Source: Lactarius indigo (Eukaryota; Basidiomycota; Agaricomycetes; Russulales; Russulaceae). From it: a stretch of DNA of 64,000 bases. Every line of letters starts with the position of its first letter. Position 1 is the first letter of the stretch. Location: assembly GCA_025766275.1 (NCBI GenBank), contig JAFKAC010000023.1:248001-312000 (forward strand), written 5' to 3'. This document shows, one piece after another, positions 34,398 through 46,858 of this stretch. The translations under genes were made by a program, and so were the position numbers. A model generated the notes under the pieces. The model was not told where the DNA came from and ran no database searches. It saw only the letters and a program-made list of their open reading frames with translations.

Positions 34398-35490
34398 CGC
34401 GAGTGCCCAATACCCTGTTGTTTTTACCTAAATGGGTTCTGGGAGTTTGGGGGGAGGGTGGGGGTGAGTCGTGGCAAAAGAAAAAAAAAAGGAGGTCGAT
34501 TTTTTTTGTAACGCTGTTGTTGTTACAAAGGGCGACTGGGGGAGCGTTTATGGTTTAAGAGAACGGAAGAATCAAGGAAATTGGGAGGGCCGTGGACCGA
34601 TAGTCGGACGGGCGCAGTCGTTGGGCAGAGAGTACCACGGACGGAATGGCCGGGAGCGCCATGGAGACAAGTATATCCCCGGGATCGGATATCACTTTCT
34701 CAGTGTGGAGCCAGGCCATGGAATGAACCGGAGTCGAGTCTTTTTTTTTGATCGTCGCTCCTATCAAGAGATTGCTAATCGCTCGAGCTATAAAATGAAT
34801 GAGGTTACGCAATCATCAAGGGCGTCTGAGCACCACATCTCTTGAAACGCGCCACTTCGCCCTCACGACCCTACATCGCTGGCGTTCAATAAAGGGTAAG
34901 TGGGCGGCGAGTATTTTAGCTGGCTCAAACATGGCATTCGTTGAACTGGTTCGTTTGCTCTCTCAACCAGCCCCTTCACTGAACTGCCACACAGCAGAAG
35001 ATTGGGTTACCATACAGTTAGATACGTAAATAAGCTACTATACAGTAAAGGAGTACGCAACACTTCTCGTCTGGATGGGCCTCATGGGACTCGCTTTTAT
35101 ACTGCGGGCGGATGTTGGGCGGTGCGTACCCATTGCTCCACCAGACTCCACCGTGTTCCAATCATAAAAACGTCACCCACAACCGAACCGAACCGCAGCC
35201 GCATCCATTTCTGGCTTCGCCAGAGTTCACTGAGTAGCAAATGTGTGCTTGGCCTTAGTGATGGCGAACGACTAGAGTGGAGGTAGTGGCGGAGGCGAGC
35301 TCCGAGTCGGGGAAGGAGGCCTCGCCTCGCCGGTTCGCATATCCGAGATTCCACATGGTTCAAGCTGATTCGATTCGATGGAGATAAATAGCGGCGTAAC
35401 GAAGGTAGTGCGTGCACTTCTAATGGAAGGTTGAACTTTACATGTCTAGTTTGGCTCCACTTCATCTCAAGAACACACAAAGCTCACGCT
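34398..35490. other. intergenic upstream of the mannosyltransferase
   Basis: It holds the mannosyltransferase promoter and then nothing recognisable up to the transposon end at 35491. Poly-A/T runs lie at 34479-34508 and 34740. Confidence 0.45.
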
Positions 35491-35563
35491 AAGTGGATCC
35501 CGTTCTGCCAAAGTGGCATGAGTTGGATTACTTACAGCGGGATCCAAATCAATAGGCCCCTTC
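35491..35563 (+). repeat. left terminal inverted repeat region of the DD34E transposon
   Basis: Contains AAGTGGATCC at the tip and GGATCCAAATCAATAGGCCC inside. Both have inverted counterparts at 39797-39856, with a 13-base length difference between the blocks. Confidence 0.75.
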
Positions 35564-36203
35564 CATTTTGAGTACAGTGGTACCGGGGTTTAAACGACCC
35601 ATGCCGGTCTTTTTTCCCACAGAAAATAAATGTTATAAATACAAATAAATGAATAAAATTATACTTATCGCTTTCAATGCGAAGTCGTGCTTGCCGTGCA
35701 ATGGGATGATGACTACAATACCTCAGGCTGCGTGGTGAAATTACATTTTCATGCATCCGACAGAACAGGAGAAATATTCATATTGTTGCTACAGTACAAC
35801 TATGTTATATGGCCTGGTCGTCAAGAGCAATGTTCGGAGTTGAGGATGTTTGCCGTGAGCATAGCTCACACGCATGCAAGACTTGAAGCTCGAGGCCCTG
35901 AAGGACCTAAAGAGGCTTGGGGATTGCACAGGGGATCACACATAACGTCCTGAATCCAAAAGCCTTTCAGCCAATTAGTAGAATACACTAGACAGCTGGA
36001 AAACTCACCACCACACAGGCGCCAGTTATCCATAATGCAAGCGGTGTTGCCACTAGCAATATCCTGCTCCTGTCGACAGGGATGTGCTTACAACTACAGC
36101 GGGTAATGACCAACAAGACGGAAGCTGATTCAATGGCGTGAACAGAGAAACCGGACCCTGAAGCTCCAAGTATAAGTATGCGGGTTGGCATCAATGAAGA
36201 CCA

Positions 36204-38333
36204 TTGAGACACTCACCGATGCCCCGTACTCGTCGTCGACGCACAACTGTGCATGCCACAGATGGTACTCATGCCCCTACTCCTGGACCTACCCACCAGC
36301 CCCGGCGGGGATCTTGTGTACGCAGGGTAACTTTGCATGTGTCACGGCCTACTCCAGATCCACCTGCAGCAACACCTGTGCCAACGCCAACGCCACCGCC
36401 ACCAGTGGCACATCAGGCACCTCCACCACCACCGTCACAGCCTCCGCATGTACCAATGCTGGAAAGAGGTCATCCCTTTCCAACCAGTCAGTACGATATC
36501 AGCGGTCTAGCAGTGAACCCACCGCCAACATACATGCACCCCAATGGCATGACACCCCACCAAGTGTTCCCTCCGACCCACCCTCAGTTCCATCCCTATG
36601 GTGCTGCCACCTATCCCCTACCTTGGGGTTACAGTCATCACACTGCAGCTCCCCCGCCGACCCCCCCATTGCCAAATCCATTAGCTAGTCAATACGGCCA
36701 TACCACTGATAGACCTATTGACCAGGGAGTTCCCACAACGAGGGCCAATGGGGTTGAGAAAGCGGGCATTGCTGCCATGTCGCCAAGTATGGGTACACGG
36801 CCAGTGAGATCCTACCCAAACAAACTAGTCAGCGACGGAGGTATGTTTCACATACCTGCTCTGAGAAGTTGGTAACTGACGCCTTCAAGTTTGGCAATTT
36901 CAGGTAGAGGTAGTGGATGACTGAATCAAGCACGCGTTTGAGGCTCAAACTGATATGGCTTGGCCCGACTTCTTTGACAAAGCGCTCCAGCGCATCAGTA
37001 GGCCTCACAGTGAGGTGCTGCTGGGATATCGGTTCAATGGGGATCCCAGTAGCGTGATGACGCAACTTAGCTCCGAGCTTGAGTGGGCAAACACGATTTC
37101 CCGGCTACAAGGTAGGATACTGCTGGCACGGACGCGTGCCGTATCGATGGAAATAAAGAATGTGGTCAGTAACCTGGCAAATGATGAAGACAGAAATAAG
37201 CTTACCTTGCATGTCTGCAGCACGAGGCAGCGCGTGTGAAGCCACGCAGTCGTGCAAGAGCTCAGGGGAAACACCGTCGTAAAGATGACATCCCCCCAGA
37301 GCTAACGCCAGAAATGAAACGACAGAACGACTGCCTCCTCGAACTGCAGCAACATCTGCGATGTGAAGAGCATTCAAGGCCGGGAATGCCAACATACTGC
37401 AGGATTGATCCATCAAGCGAAGATACAAAGGGGGGACACCGCGAGATGACCCATGAAAAGATGACGCTGTGGGCCAAACACATGGTGAGTGCGGTAAAAT
37501 TACGCAGGCATGACGAGGTACTCACTGCTGAAATACAGTCACTCGACCTAGCGACAAAGTACACACGACCGAATATAAAAAAGTTTGACCACCCACAGAC
37601 CAAGAAGCCCCGAACGGCGCACGCCACACCAGAGGTGCACGTTTCCGTGAATATCACACCTTCGATGCAAGCTGGGAGTCCGACCACACACACAACTTAT
37701 GCTGTTTCGGACTCACCATTGTCCGCTCCGGGCCCATCGCGCCCTGCTTGCAGTAGCAAACTTGCGTCGCACAAGCCATTGAGCGCTCCACCAGAACCTC
37801 CGCACTCACCGCACATTTCACGGATAATCCCCCTTCTTGACTGCCTTCATTCGGGCAGGCTGCCGACAACCATGGAGCTCTGTGCACTCATAGACGACCC
37901 CATGGTCAACTTGAAGGACGCTGCAGAGGAGTTGGTTGAATTGGAGTACCGGGACGCATGGGAAGTGTACTCACTTCCAGTCGAAATTTTGGGCACATTT
38001 GGTAACCTTGGCCATGATGGTGCCCGCCGTCTTCACGCATTTTGTGTGGACAGGATACTGGTGCCACTCGGTCTCATAGAGGCAAGCCGACCTGACAAAC
38101 ACAAGGACAAAAGCGACAAGTTGGTTTTGCGATGGCTGAATGATACACATGCTGAAGAAGTATGTGATGAGGTGGAGGAGATGAAGCCAGAGGTAGTGAA
38201 GAGTGAGCTTACGACGACAGCTGCGAGTGACAACATCGGGGATGACGACAATAGCGAGGAGGGTGATGGTAGCGAGGAGGATGATGGTAGCGAGGAGGAT
38301 ACAGCGGTGTCGTTCGTCTCCCAGGAAGTTTGA
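36204..38333 (+). CDS. unknown multi-exon protein carried within the DD34E transposon
   Basis: Segment one (36204 to about 36840) encodes a basic start then a Pro-rich stretch (TPTPPPPVAHQAPPPPPSQP). Segment two (about 36920-37162) has MAWPDFFDKALQRISRPHSE and LLGYRFNGDPSSV. It splices in phase 0 at GTGGTCAG (donor after 37162) to about 37219, continuing HEAARVKPRSRARAQGKHRR. The last exon runs to 38333 and ends in an acidic Glu/Asp/Ser tail. Segments one and two are hard to join: the natural acceptors leave a TGA just before IKHAFEAQTDMAWP, where TGG would be expected; a clean but unusual alternative uses GTCAGC near 36826 and TCAAG near 36928. I do not recognise the family. It resembles multicopy unknown proteins of agaricomycetes. 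Confidence 0.55.
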
Positions 38334-38521
38334 TTTGTCAGCTCTTTCCCACGGACCCGGTCGCACTGTTTATATGTACTCGACGGTAGCTTTTTCCCCA
38401 GTGGTTTTGACGCACCCGTACCAGGTAGATAGGTATTCAATTCCAGTATATTCTTTGTCCCCAAACTCCTGAGTGATCACCAAACTATCCGTATATTATT
38501 GTGATGTAGATACGAAAATAT

Positions 38522-39607
38522 TCAGGCGTGGTACCCGCAGTGGTTGTACCAGCCTTTTGCGTCCTCGACTGTTATAGAATGAATCGCCTCCCAAAATACG
38601 TCGTAAACATTACCACCCTCAGACTCAAGCTCCACGTTAACACGATCGCGGTTTGCGCGCAGCCAAGACTTGATGGTCGAAAAAGCTAGCTCGATTGGGT
38701 TGAGGTCAGGTGAATAAGCAGGAAGATACAAAAGCCGTGCGCCGCGTTCTTCGACCATTTCGCGAATACCTTCAACTTTGTGAATGGTCGCATTGTCAAC
38801 AACGAGGACCGATCTAGGCATCGGCCATTCGTTCATGCGTGGGAGGAGGCCTTGAACGAATTGTCGGAAATCATCGCCGGTAATGGCATTCTCGAGCACC
38901 TCAAGATGTATGATACCGTCCAAAGAGAGTGCGGGCAACATAGAATATTTGGTGCCACGGAGAAAAAACTCATAGCGGCAAGCCCGCTCACCACGTATCG
39001 ACCACGCATACGGCCTCCTCAGAGTGAGGCGATTGAAGTGACTCTCGTCTGCAAAGACGAGCTGATCCGGGCGGTAATGGGCAGCGACCAGTGCCTTGTA
39101 CTCCTCGCGGTCTTGCTCGTTTCGTTCAAGAGCGGGACGTGTGACCTTTTTTTTTTTTGTTGAAATTGTGAGTCTGACAAGTTCAATCGAGACAACGACA
39201 ACGCACCCTTTTCATGGTATACCCTTCCCTATGGAGTGAACGCGCGATGGTCTGATGTGACACCTCGATGTCCCATGCTTCGTGAAGTTCGGCCTGCAGT
39301 TCAGCAATTGCAGCGTCAGGCCGGCGTGCCACACAATCGCAAAGAAACTGCATACTGTGAGACACGACGTGGGACTGAGATGTTATAAACATACCTTGAG
39401 TTGTATAGCAGAGAGTATGCGTGGTCGACCTGGGTTGATTGGGGGTGGAGGAAGTGCATTCCCAGTCCTGCGATAGGTGCTGCGCAACCGCTTGAGTGAC
39501 CGTTCGCTGATGTGTGTGAATTCACGGATATCCGAATCACGAACGCCTTGAAGAGACATGGAAAGAGCCATCTCTTTCAGGTCACTGGATATGTGACGAC
39601 GGACCAT
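38522..39607 (-). CDS. Tc1/IS630-superfamily transposase (DD34E), 325 aa
   Basis: Three exons: 39607-39395 (71 codons), 39347-39207 (47) and 39145-38522 (207 plus stop), all phase 0. The N-terminus is a helix-turn-helix DNA-binding region (SSDLKEMALSMSLQGVRDSD, then HISERSLKRLRSTYRRTG), followed by a second HTH-like part (DIEVSHQTIARSLHREGYTM). The catalytic triad is visible: FADESH with Asp151, VLVVDNATIHK with Asp235, and YSPDLNPIE with Glu270. Thirty-four residues separate the second Asp and Glu, the Tc1-type spacing. It cuts and pastes the surrounding element. No inactivating change was seen. A run of 11 A residues precedes the last acceptor. Confidence 0.92.
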
Positions 39608-39796
39608 CGTTGAGGGTTTTCGGAAGGGAAGGGAGAGGGGATGGCAACCTTGATGGCAACGCTGCCGAGCAATATGTTGGGACAACTATTTTATAACCCG
39701 ATTCTTGCGACATAACTAATTTTAAAAACATTTTTTTTCTGACTTAATTATGAACCCCGCTAGTAAACTTTTAAGTCCGCACCTTGTGTATTTGTT

Positions 39797-39856
39797 GAAG
39801 GGGTCTATCGATTTGGATCCTGCTATAAGCAACCATTCACACGCTAGGATCCACTT
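39797..39856 (-). repeat. right terminal inverted repeat region of the DD34E transposon
   Basis: Inverted match to 35491-35563. Read on the minus strand it begins AAGTGGATCCTAGCG and contains GGATCCAAATCGATAGACCC. Confidence 0.75.
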
Positions 39857-39918
39857 TGCAGTCAACAGGAATTAAAAATGACAGAACACACAATACAAAA
39901 AATACACCGACGAATCTC

Positions 39919-42900
39919 TCATCGCGGCACGCCGAGCTCGCGCCCGACCTCCCTCAGACATTCCCGCGCCAACTCCCGCGCGTCGAGCGATACGAGGTGG
40001 CCATGCCCCGCGACGCGACCAAGCGGGTGGTCGGGATGAACCCCTCCAGCAAGACGATCTGCCGTGACCCACGCGCTGGTGGCCTTTCGCGGGATAGACA
40101 CGATCTCGCAGAGTAGCGCGTAGAAGTGGAATACGTGTGCGCGCGACGAGCGTTTTACCGAGTCCGCGATGAGCTCGGAAGCCGGGAGAGATGTATCGAC
40201 CGCTGCGGGGAAGGTTGTCAATTATGGCACCCCTGAAATGAATTGATGGATGCGCACGAGGCTGTTCCGAAGCGTATTTTGATGGGGATGCTGAGAGGGC
40301 GGCCCAGAGCGACCCTGGCCACAACCGGAGCTCTAGCAACTTGTGCAGCACGTACAGTAGCTCCTCTTCTCGCACTCTACGCAAAATACGTCAGAGTCGC
40401 GCCGAGGGTTCATCTGACATGATGTACCTTGGGAATGGCAGGTTTCCGCGAAGTCTTTCGTCAGCGACGTATCCTGCAAGCGTAGTTCGACACCGGCCAA
40501 TGAGCGCAGGCAAGCTCAAAGCGGCAATCCTTCGCCGCAAAGCCTCATTATCTGTATAGAAGAGCGCGTCAGTCACACTACCTTCCAGAGTCGTAAGGTC
40601 TACCTTTCGCCGTGTCAGAGCAAATGAAGAAGAGCAGGTCGAGACACCAATACGAAAATCGTTCTCTCGAGACCGCCAGGAGGGGCACCGTGCTTCCGAC
40701 TTCCTCACCGTCAGCTGCCTTTCCGCCTAATGACACATCGGGGTGTGTCGCGCTCGTTGGGGGAGACAGGTACTCCTCGCTCGATCCATCCTGCAGGAGC
40801 TGCGAGCCCCGCTGCAGGATCTTAGCCAGCTGCGTTATTAGGTAATCCGGGACGCGGTCGTCTCCTAGGCACGGGACCACGTCCGTCTCGAGCGACGCAA
40901 CCAAGTGGTGGTCGAAATTTTCCTCTTCCTCTTGCTCAGAAAGTGAAAAGGCGTCCGCGGCGGAGCTAGTTCGGTTTTTGTCAAGAGAGATCGCGGTACA
41001 GAGGGCATGGCGCACCAGTCGGACAGGATCCCACCACGGTATACGTCAATCACTTGTCTCCATATACTCTCTACCCGCACAGGGGACAACTCTGCCAAGC
41101 CTCCATTTAGCATCGTAGCGCGACTTATAAACCCATCGCTCACTTGGACCAAGAGCGCCGACGCGCGGCCCGACTTCCTTGACGATCTTCAAAAAGCAAC
41201 TCGTCGCCGTCTTCCACAGCGGCGGGTCTTTCCCGAACTTGGACGGGGGAGGACACTCATACTTGAGCTTGATGGGCACGGCGTACGCGGACAGGACCGC
41301 CTCTACGATCTCGTCTACAAACACCTCGTCCTTGTCTTTGAACTGCAGGAACAGGTCCGCGAGCTTGGGCATGCACATCTTCGCGAGCGCGATGTACGTG
41401 ATCCGTTTCTGCTGCTGCTGCTGCGATGTGGGCGGCGACGTCGCCGTCGTCGCCGTTGCGACGAGCTTCGTCCCGTGCTTGGGGACTTCTGGGACGTCGA
41501 ACGACGCGATGAACGCGAGAGTGGCGTATTCGGACAGATCGCGGAGTATATACGACGGGGTGCCAGTTTCAGTGAGCTCAATGCCGCCGACGGCGTCCAT
41601 GACGATAGCCTTAGAGTGTCGCACTTCAGCTACCGCATACGGATATGGGATCATGCCTCCTACCTGAACAGGGGACAAGTTGTCGACATCTGGTCTATAA
41701 TCCGGAGAGTTCGGGTAGGTCAGCACGCCTGCGTAGCTCAGGCCATCATCGGTACGCTAAAGTCTCGTCTAGGAAGGGAAAAACAAGATCGCTCACCCTT
41801 CAGCATCGTCATGAGAGTAGCGATGCGCGCCAACGGCCACTCGACGCCGTCCAGCGTCCTGCTGATACTGCGCACGCACTTGATGACGTCTACGAATGCA
41901 ACTAGGCTCTCTTGCGTGAACGGCGCGTGCGCGAGCGCCTGTTGCGCCGAGGTATTCGCACGACGCACGACCACCGCGCCCATCTCATCGCACCTGGCCC
42001 ACGTCTTTTCCCAGATCTCCGCCAGCGATCGCCGCAGGCTCTCCGCGTCAGATGGCGCAGCAGCAGCAGCAGCCTTGAGGGCACGCTCGAGACAGCGCAA
42101 AGCAGGCGCGCTGACGGCGCGACTGTCGAGCAGGAACGCGTCGCGGATATGCGTGACGAATGTCTCCCACGCCGCGGCGAACGATGGTAGATGGATGATC
42201 TTGGACAGCAAAAAGTCGTTCAGGATTGCGCCGATCGACTGCAGCGCGACTACTTTGGATTCGTCCCATGACGAATCCAGCACCATTGCTACTGCTGATG
42301 CTGTCGTCGTGTCTGCGGAAAGGAGGCTCTCCGGCTCAGGTGTCGGCGGGGGTGTGAGTGAGTTCTGGCGCACATGCAGCGAGAGCGTGTCGAGCAGTGG
42401 GAACGTGACCTTCCACACACATTCGTCCCACGTCTCGAGGCTCAGCGTCGCGCCATACAGCTGCAGCGTTCTAAATAGTGTCTGGATAGCACCCATGCGG
42501 ACCTCGGGCCGCGCATCCGCACACAGACCCAATATCTCGAGCAGCAGGTGCATCCACAGCGCACTATACGCAGGCTCCTGTGCCGCCTCGCGCCGCTTGG
42601 CCTGTATCGCGTCTGAAACGCCCCAGAAAAGGCTCTCCGCCGCCGTCAGTGCGATGTTCGTGTCTGCCTGCCGGCCGAATTGGCCCAGGGTGCTAATGCA
42701 GAGCCGCAGGTGCTCTGGTGAGAGCGCCGCGAGCGCATCGCACATGAGCGTCATGCACTGGAACGCGATCTTGATAAGCGACGAATAGCCCTTCTCCTGT
42801 AGGTACCCAAGTGGAGGCGGGCGCCCACGCGGCGCGCCGGGTGATAGCTGTGTGGTGTCTACGATGGCAGGCCGACAGACGCTTCCGAGCACCTCGAAAA

Positions 42901-45900
42901 TCGTCTCCCAACCGACGAGAAGCGTGTGTCCCGACGCCTGCAAAATCTGGTGGAGGGTCTCAAGGCCCATGCGACGCAGCTCCATACTCGTGCTGGAGGC
43001 GGCGGAGCTGTCGATGACGATCTGCTGCGCGAGGACGTCAAGCACACGGCGCTGCACGGCCGCCTGGAGGTCGCTAGGAGCAGCGGCAACGTGGCGTGGG
43101 ATGATGGCAAGAACGTCATCTAGTGTGCGAGCGGCCTGGAGGCGGATAGGCTGTGGGGCGGCAGGGTTGCGGAGAACGAAAAGGAGGTGGGAGGTGATGG
43201 CGTCCCAAGCGACGTCAGGAGGCCGATACACGAGGCGTTGAATATTAAGCGTGGCAACGCCTCCCAAGCGCGCAATGCCAAAGTCACCGGAGCGCTGCGG
43301 GTCCAAGGGGTCGATTAAGGGAAGTGAGCTATGATATAGTTGGACGCACCAATGTCCGCGGAATATGTATCCCGCTTACCCTTCGCCGGCTAAACCGGTC
43401 CGCACGGGGAGTGGCAAGGCTCGTTGTGCTTGTGCTTGCACTTGAAATATCGTCGTCGATCTCCAAGGGCCCCTCAGCGGTAGCAGAAACCCCGATGCCG
43501 CTCTGCATGTTGACCATTTCCACGCTCAACTTGCACAGTGCGCCGACGAAATCGTGAAAAGCGTCGTCCTCCAGAACCTTACTCGAGTCGAACAAACGCT
43601 GAATCGCAGCCTGCACACTTTCCGAATCAACGTCCGCTAAAAGCGGGTGAGCCGCCTGTTGCCTTGATGTCAGTTGCTGTTGGTGTTGCAGCGATTGTTG
43701 CCCATCTGCTTGGGATACTACACGCTTGCTAGGCGTACCACCCGCAGCGCCAGCTGCGAGGCCAGGACCACTGGCGGTACCGCGTGTCGTGAGGACGTAA
43801 TCCGCGTTCTGCAGCGCCTCCAGCACTGCGAACCAGCTGGGGCCCAGCGTTCCCGCAAGGAAAAGCGCGGCAGCGACGAGCGCACGCAAGCACGCCAAAT
43901 TGCGCGCGCTGAGACCTGGCGGCTGCGGTGGACCGCCAGCGCCGGCAAGACCGAGCGTCAGGCCCTCGAGCGAGACGGGCGAGCGCGCGGTCGGCGTCGG
44001 GGGGATGTCATCGAGCGCTGCGACGACGCGCGGGGGAAGAGCGGCCTTTGCGAGTGAGGTGAGGAAGGCATCGCGCGGCGTGGGTAACGCGAGACAACCC
44101 GCGGCGCGAGCGAGTGCCTGAAGCGCCCCGAGCACATCGCCAAACAGCGCGTCAGAAAGGTTGGTGCTGAGCAGGAAGGATAGCGATGCGAGGAGCGCGG
44201 GCCATCCTGCGTTCAGCATTGCGCACACAGTCAGCAGTCCCGCTCGTGCGGGTTCGGTTTGGGGAAGCGTCGAAGGGTCCAGCGCGCCTGGTGCGCGCAC
44301 AGGTTCGGCCGAGCCTGGGAGTGGCTTTTGGACGGCAAGGGTGGTGTAGAGCGGTATCGCGTACCCTGCGAGGCCGTCAGAAAGTGAGACGAGACACTGC
44401 ACCCCGATGAGGTATATATATGCGTCCGGAATCGGCGGGGCATCCGCTTTGTCGAGCTGGTCAATACTGAAAACACGGCGAGCGTTCAGTGTGGTCCGCG
44501 GCTGGCGTGATAAAGGAAAGCGTACCACTGCACTTTCATCGCGGCGCTCTGCACGCTCAGGCCAGCCTCGGCGCCGATCATTCCGACAACATTCGACATT
44601 GTCGCACTGGCAGCAGTCGCGACCATCCCTGCAACGCTGTCCAGACTATGACTGCTATGCGGGAGCGTGTCGTTCGTCGGAACACCAACGCCCTGCATCT
44701 GTGCGGAGACGCCGAGCAAGGCGGGACGCGACGTGACCAGGCGCTTGAGCGCGGAGATAAGATACGTGAAGACGCGTGCGCTGCCGCTACCGCCAGCGTC
44801 AACGTCACTGGCAGACGCATCGTAGCTCTGCCAGACGCCGCGCATGAACTCGGCATCGCTGCAAAGCCTGCACGTACAGAAGGTGAGCGCGCAGTCCAAG
44901 GTGAGATTAAGAAATAGTGGCGCACCCGCGCATAATTTCCATCGCGAGCACCTTCATCCATCCGGGTCGGGCCTCAGCGGCCTCGACCTCACCAGCGACG
45001 ATCTTGATGAGAAGCATGAGGAATACCTCAGCTTCTGTCGAGAGGTCAGATGAAAATTGTTTGAGAAGGAGATAAACGACGCGGGTGCCACGGAGTGTGA
45101 GCGGAAAAGTGGAGCGCTCGGAGAGTGTTTTGAGGAGTAGAGGAGAGAGGTGATGCCGCAGGAGGAGCAGGAGCTCGGAATGCTACTCGCACGTAAGACC
45201 CACACGTGCAAAAAAAAAAAAACGAAAAAGAAAGAAACGTCGCATACCTTGCGAAACAGGTCGTGATAATTCGTGAGCACGCTCTCGATAAGCTCGAGAG
45301 CAAATGTCTTGTGGAGATACTCCAATTGCAGGAACTGTGGACGCTCGCCGTTTCCTAGAAGACACAGGTCCTCGAAGATGGCGAATGCGTCGCGCGCTGC
45401 GAGCCCCAGCGTCTGGGTCGTCCCATCTGGGAGAGTGATCGGCTCGAGCTCGTTGGCGTGGAGCAGACGGCGATCTTCCTCGACGACCTTGTCTACTACG
45501 AACATGACGAGCTGGCGTAGAGTCGCGGCCGCGGTAGACGATACGACTGCTGTCCTTGATTCGTGCAGCTTGAAGCAGAGGAGTAGCGCCTGTGTATACT
45601 ATTAGTCAACCAAGCACCCCCAACGACCGCGAGACTAAACCGCTCACATCGGCGAGCAGCCTCCCGTGTATCGCAGGGAAATTCGTGATGAGGGAGAGTA
45701 AGGTCTGGAGTATCTTGAGCTGTATATCGACGCCTTGCGTCATGCAATCGCTGATTGTCTGGATGACGGCGGGGAGTGAGGAGAGTGAGATGGCGCGTAG
45801 GGCAATGAGACGTTGGAGCGAGCCGAGGGCAATCGTGATCACTTTTGCGTTTTTCGTAGCGCATCCCATGAAGACGGGACGGAGGAGGTCGTCAGCGTGC

Positions 45901-46345
45901 CGACCATCTGTGGTTGCGGGCGAGGCGGGTCAGCTGAGTCAAATCAATTCCCTAGCAGCGAGTATTATGCGAGACAGGCACATCGAGTGGTCACTCAACA
46001 CCCGAATAAACCGTGTCGCAGCCCTTCTCCCATTGTGCGCACCAAAAGAGGGGACGGAAAGAGTGGGAACGTACCAGAAGCCAAATTAGTGGTCAGCTGT
46101 TCTGGAGAGGATCTTAGGAGAGCAAGGGACTTTTCCGCCGCCTGCACGATAGAGGCCACCACAGAAATGAGACCCGAAGAAACTTAGAGAATATGTGTAC
46201 ACGGCGCACCTCGCGGACCTCTGGGTGCTTCCTCCTCGTCTCGCTGGCCAATGACTTGACAAATTCAAGTAAGAGAGAGAAGGGGGATAAAGACAAGTGA
46301 GCGATGCACCTGAAGCTCTGTGACGAGAAGAGAGAGGGAACTCAT
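39919..46345 (-). CDS. MON2: Mon2, Golgi/endosome trafficking protein (Arf-GEF-like, HEAT repeats)
   Basis: A large multi-exon gene of roughly 1800 residues. It opens MSSLSLLVTELQ and SLASETRRKHPEVRE, continues AAEKSLALLRSSPEQLTTNL, then FMGCATKNAKVITIALGSLQ and QGVDIQLKILQTLLSLITNF, which are characteristic of Mon2/Ysl2. Further exons give FVVDKVVEEDRRLLH, AARDAFAIFEDLCLL, the middle HEAT region, VAWDAITSHLLFVL, the long exon near 41738-43306 with ILGLCADARPEVRMGAIQTL, and a C-terminus ending LARECLREVGRELGVPR. Mon2 works at the trans-Golgi and endosome with the flippase Neo1/Dop1 system. It has the DCB and HUS regions of large Arf-GEFs but no Sec7 domain, and none was seen. The frame is clean across exons. 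No peroxisomal or nuclear signal is apparent. Confidence 0.92.
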
Positions 46346-46858
46346 TGCAGCTCTAGAGGGCTCTGCCTGACTTGGGTGCAACGTTGATGGTGCAGACGAG
46401 CAGGACTACCACTCGTACTGTACAGTTGTACAATATAAGCTGCGGGGCAATAGATCTGTCACGTGATGGCTACTGACTTGGTGTCTGAGTTTGGCTACCT
46501 CCGAGTGTGCCGAGTTGTGGCTTGAAACCGAACTTGCTCAGGGCGCCGGAGATCTCAGAGACGTCCCGGTCGAAACGTCCTGCCGAGGAGTGTTCTTACC
46601 CGGGCCATTCAATCGTGAAGCCGAACGGTTTCGGAATAAACAACCGCTGTTCTTGTTTTCTTTCGGCACTTGCTCATTTGCGTCTTCCAGGATTGCGGTT
46701 GCGCAACACAGGGAAAAAGGGACCAAAAACAAGATTTAATGGGTGATACAATTACTATACGTGCACAAGTCCATGCGTTAAACAAATGAGTAGTAGCAAC
46801 AAACAGCTATAGTGGAGCAATGCGATAGGTACGGATGTGCTTTTGAGTCAGGTATCAA
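46346..46858. other. intergenic between Mon2 and TPR genes
   Basis: This contains the Mon2 promoter and the 3' flank of the TPR gene. Nothing else was recognised. Confidence 0.5.

Larger units (their letters stand above)
35491..39856. mobile_element. Tc1/IS630-type DNA transposon with a second gene, about 4.4 kb
   Basis: The ends are degenerate inverted repeats. AAGTGGATCC at 35491-35500 is matched inverted at 39847-39856, and 27 bases at 35537-35563 (starting GCGGGATCCAAATC) match the inverse of 39797-39823 at 24 positions. Between them lie an intact DD34E transposase (minus strand, right half) and a multi-exon unknown gene (plus strand, left half), convergent with their 3' ends about 190 bases apart. 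I could not find a clean TA target duplication at the outer ends, so the exact boundaries are uncertain by a few bases. The left part also shows a GTGGTACCGGGGTTTAAACG stretch like the tips of other fungal IS630 elements. Confidence 0.7.

Noticed and set aside
41007..42788. 593-codon plus-strand open frame
   Set aside because: Antisense to the long Mon2 exons, rich in Arg/Ser as expected for the opposite strand of a GC-rich coding exon; no domain features.
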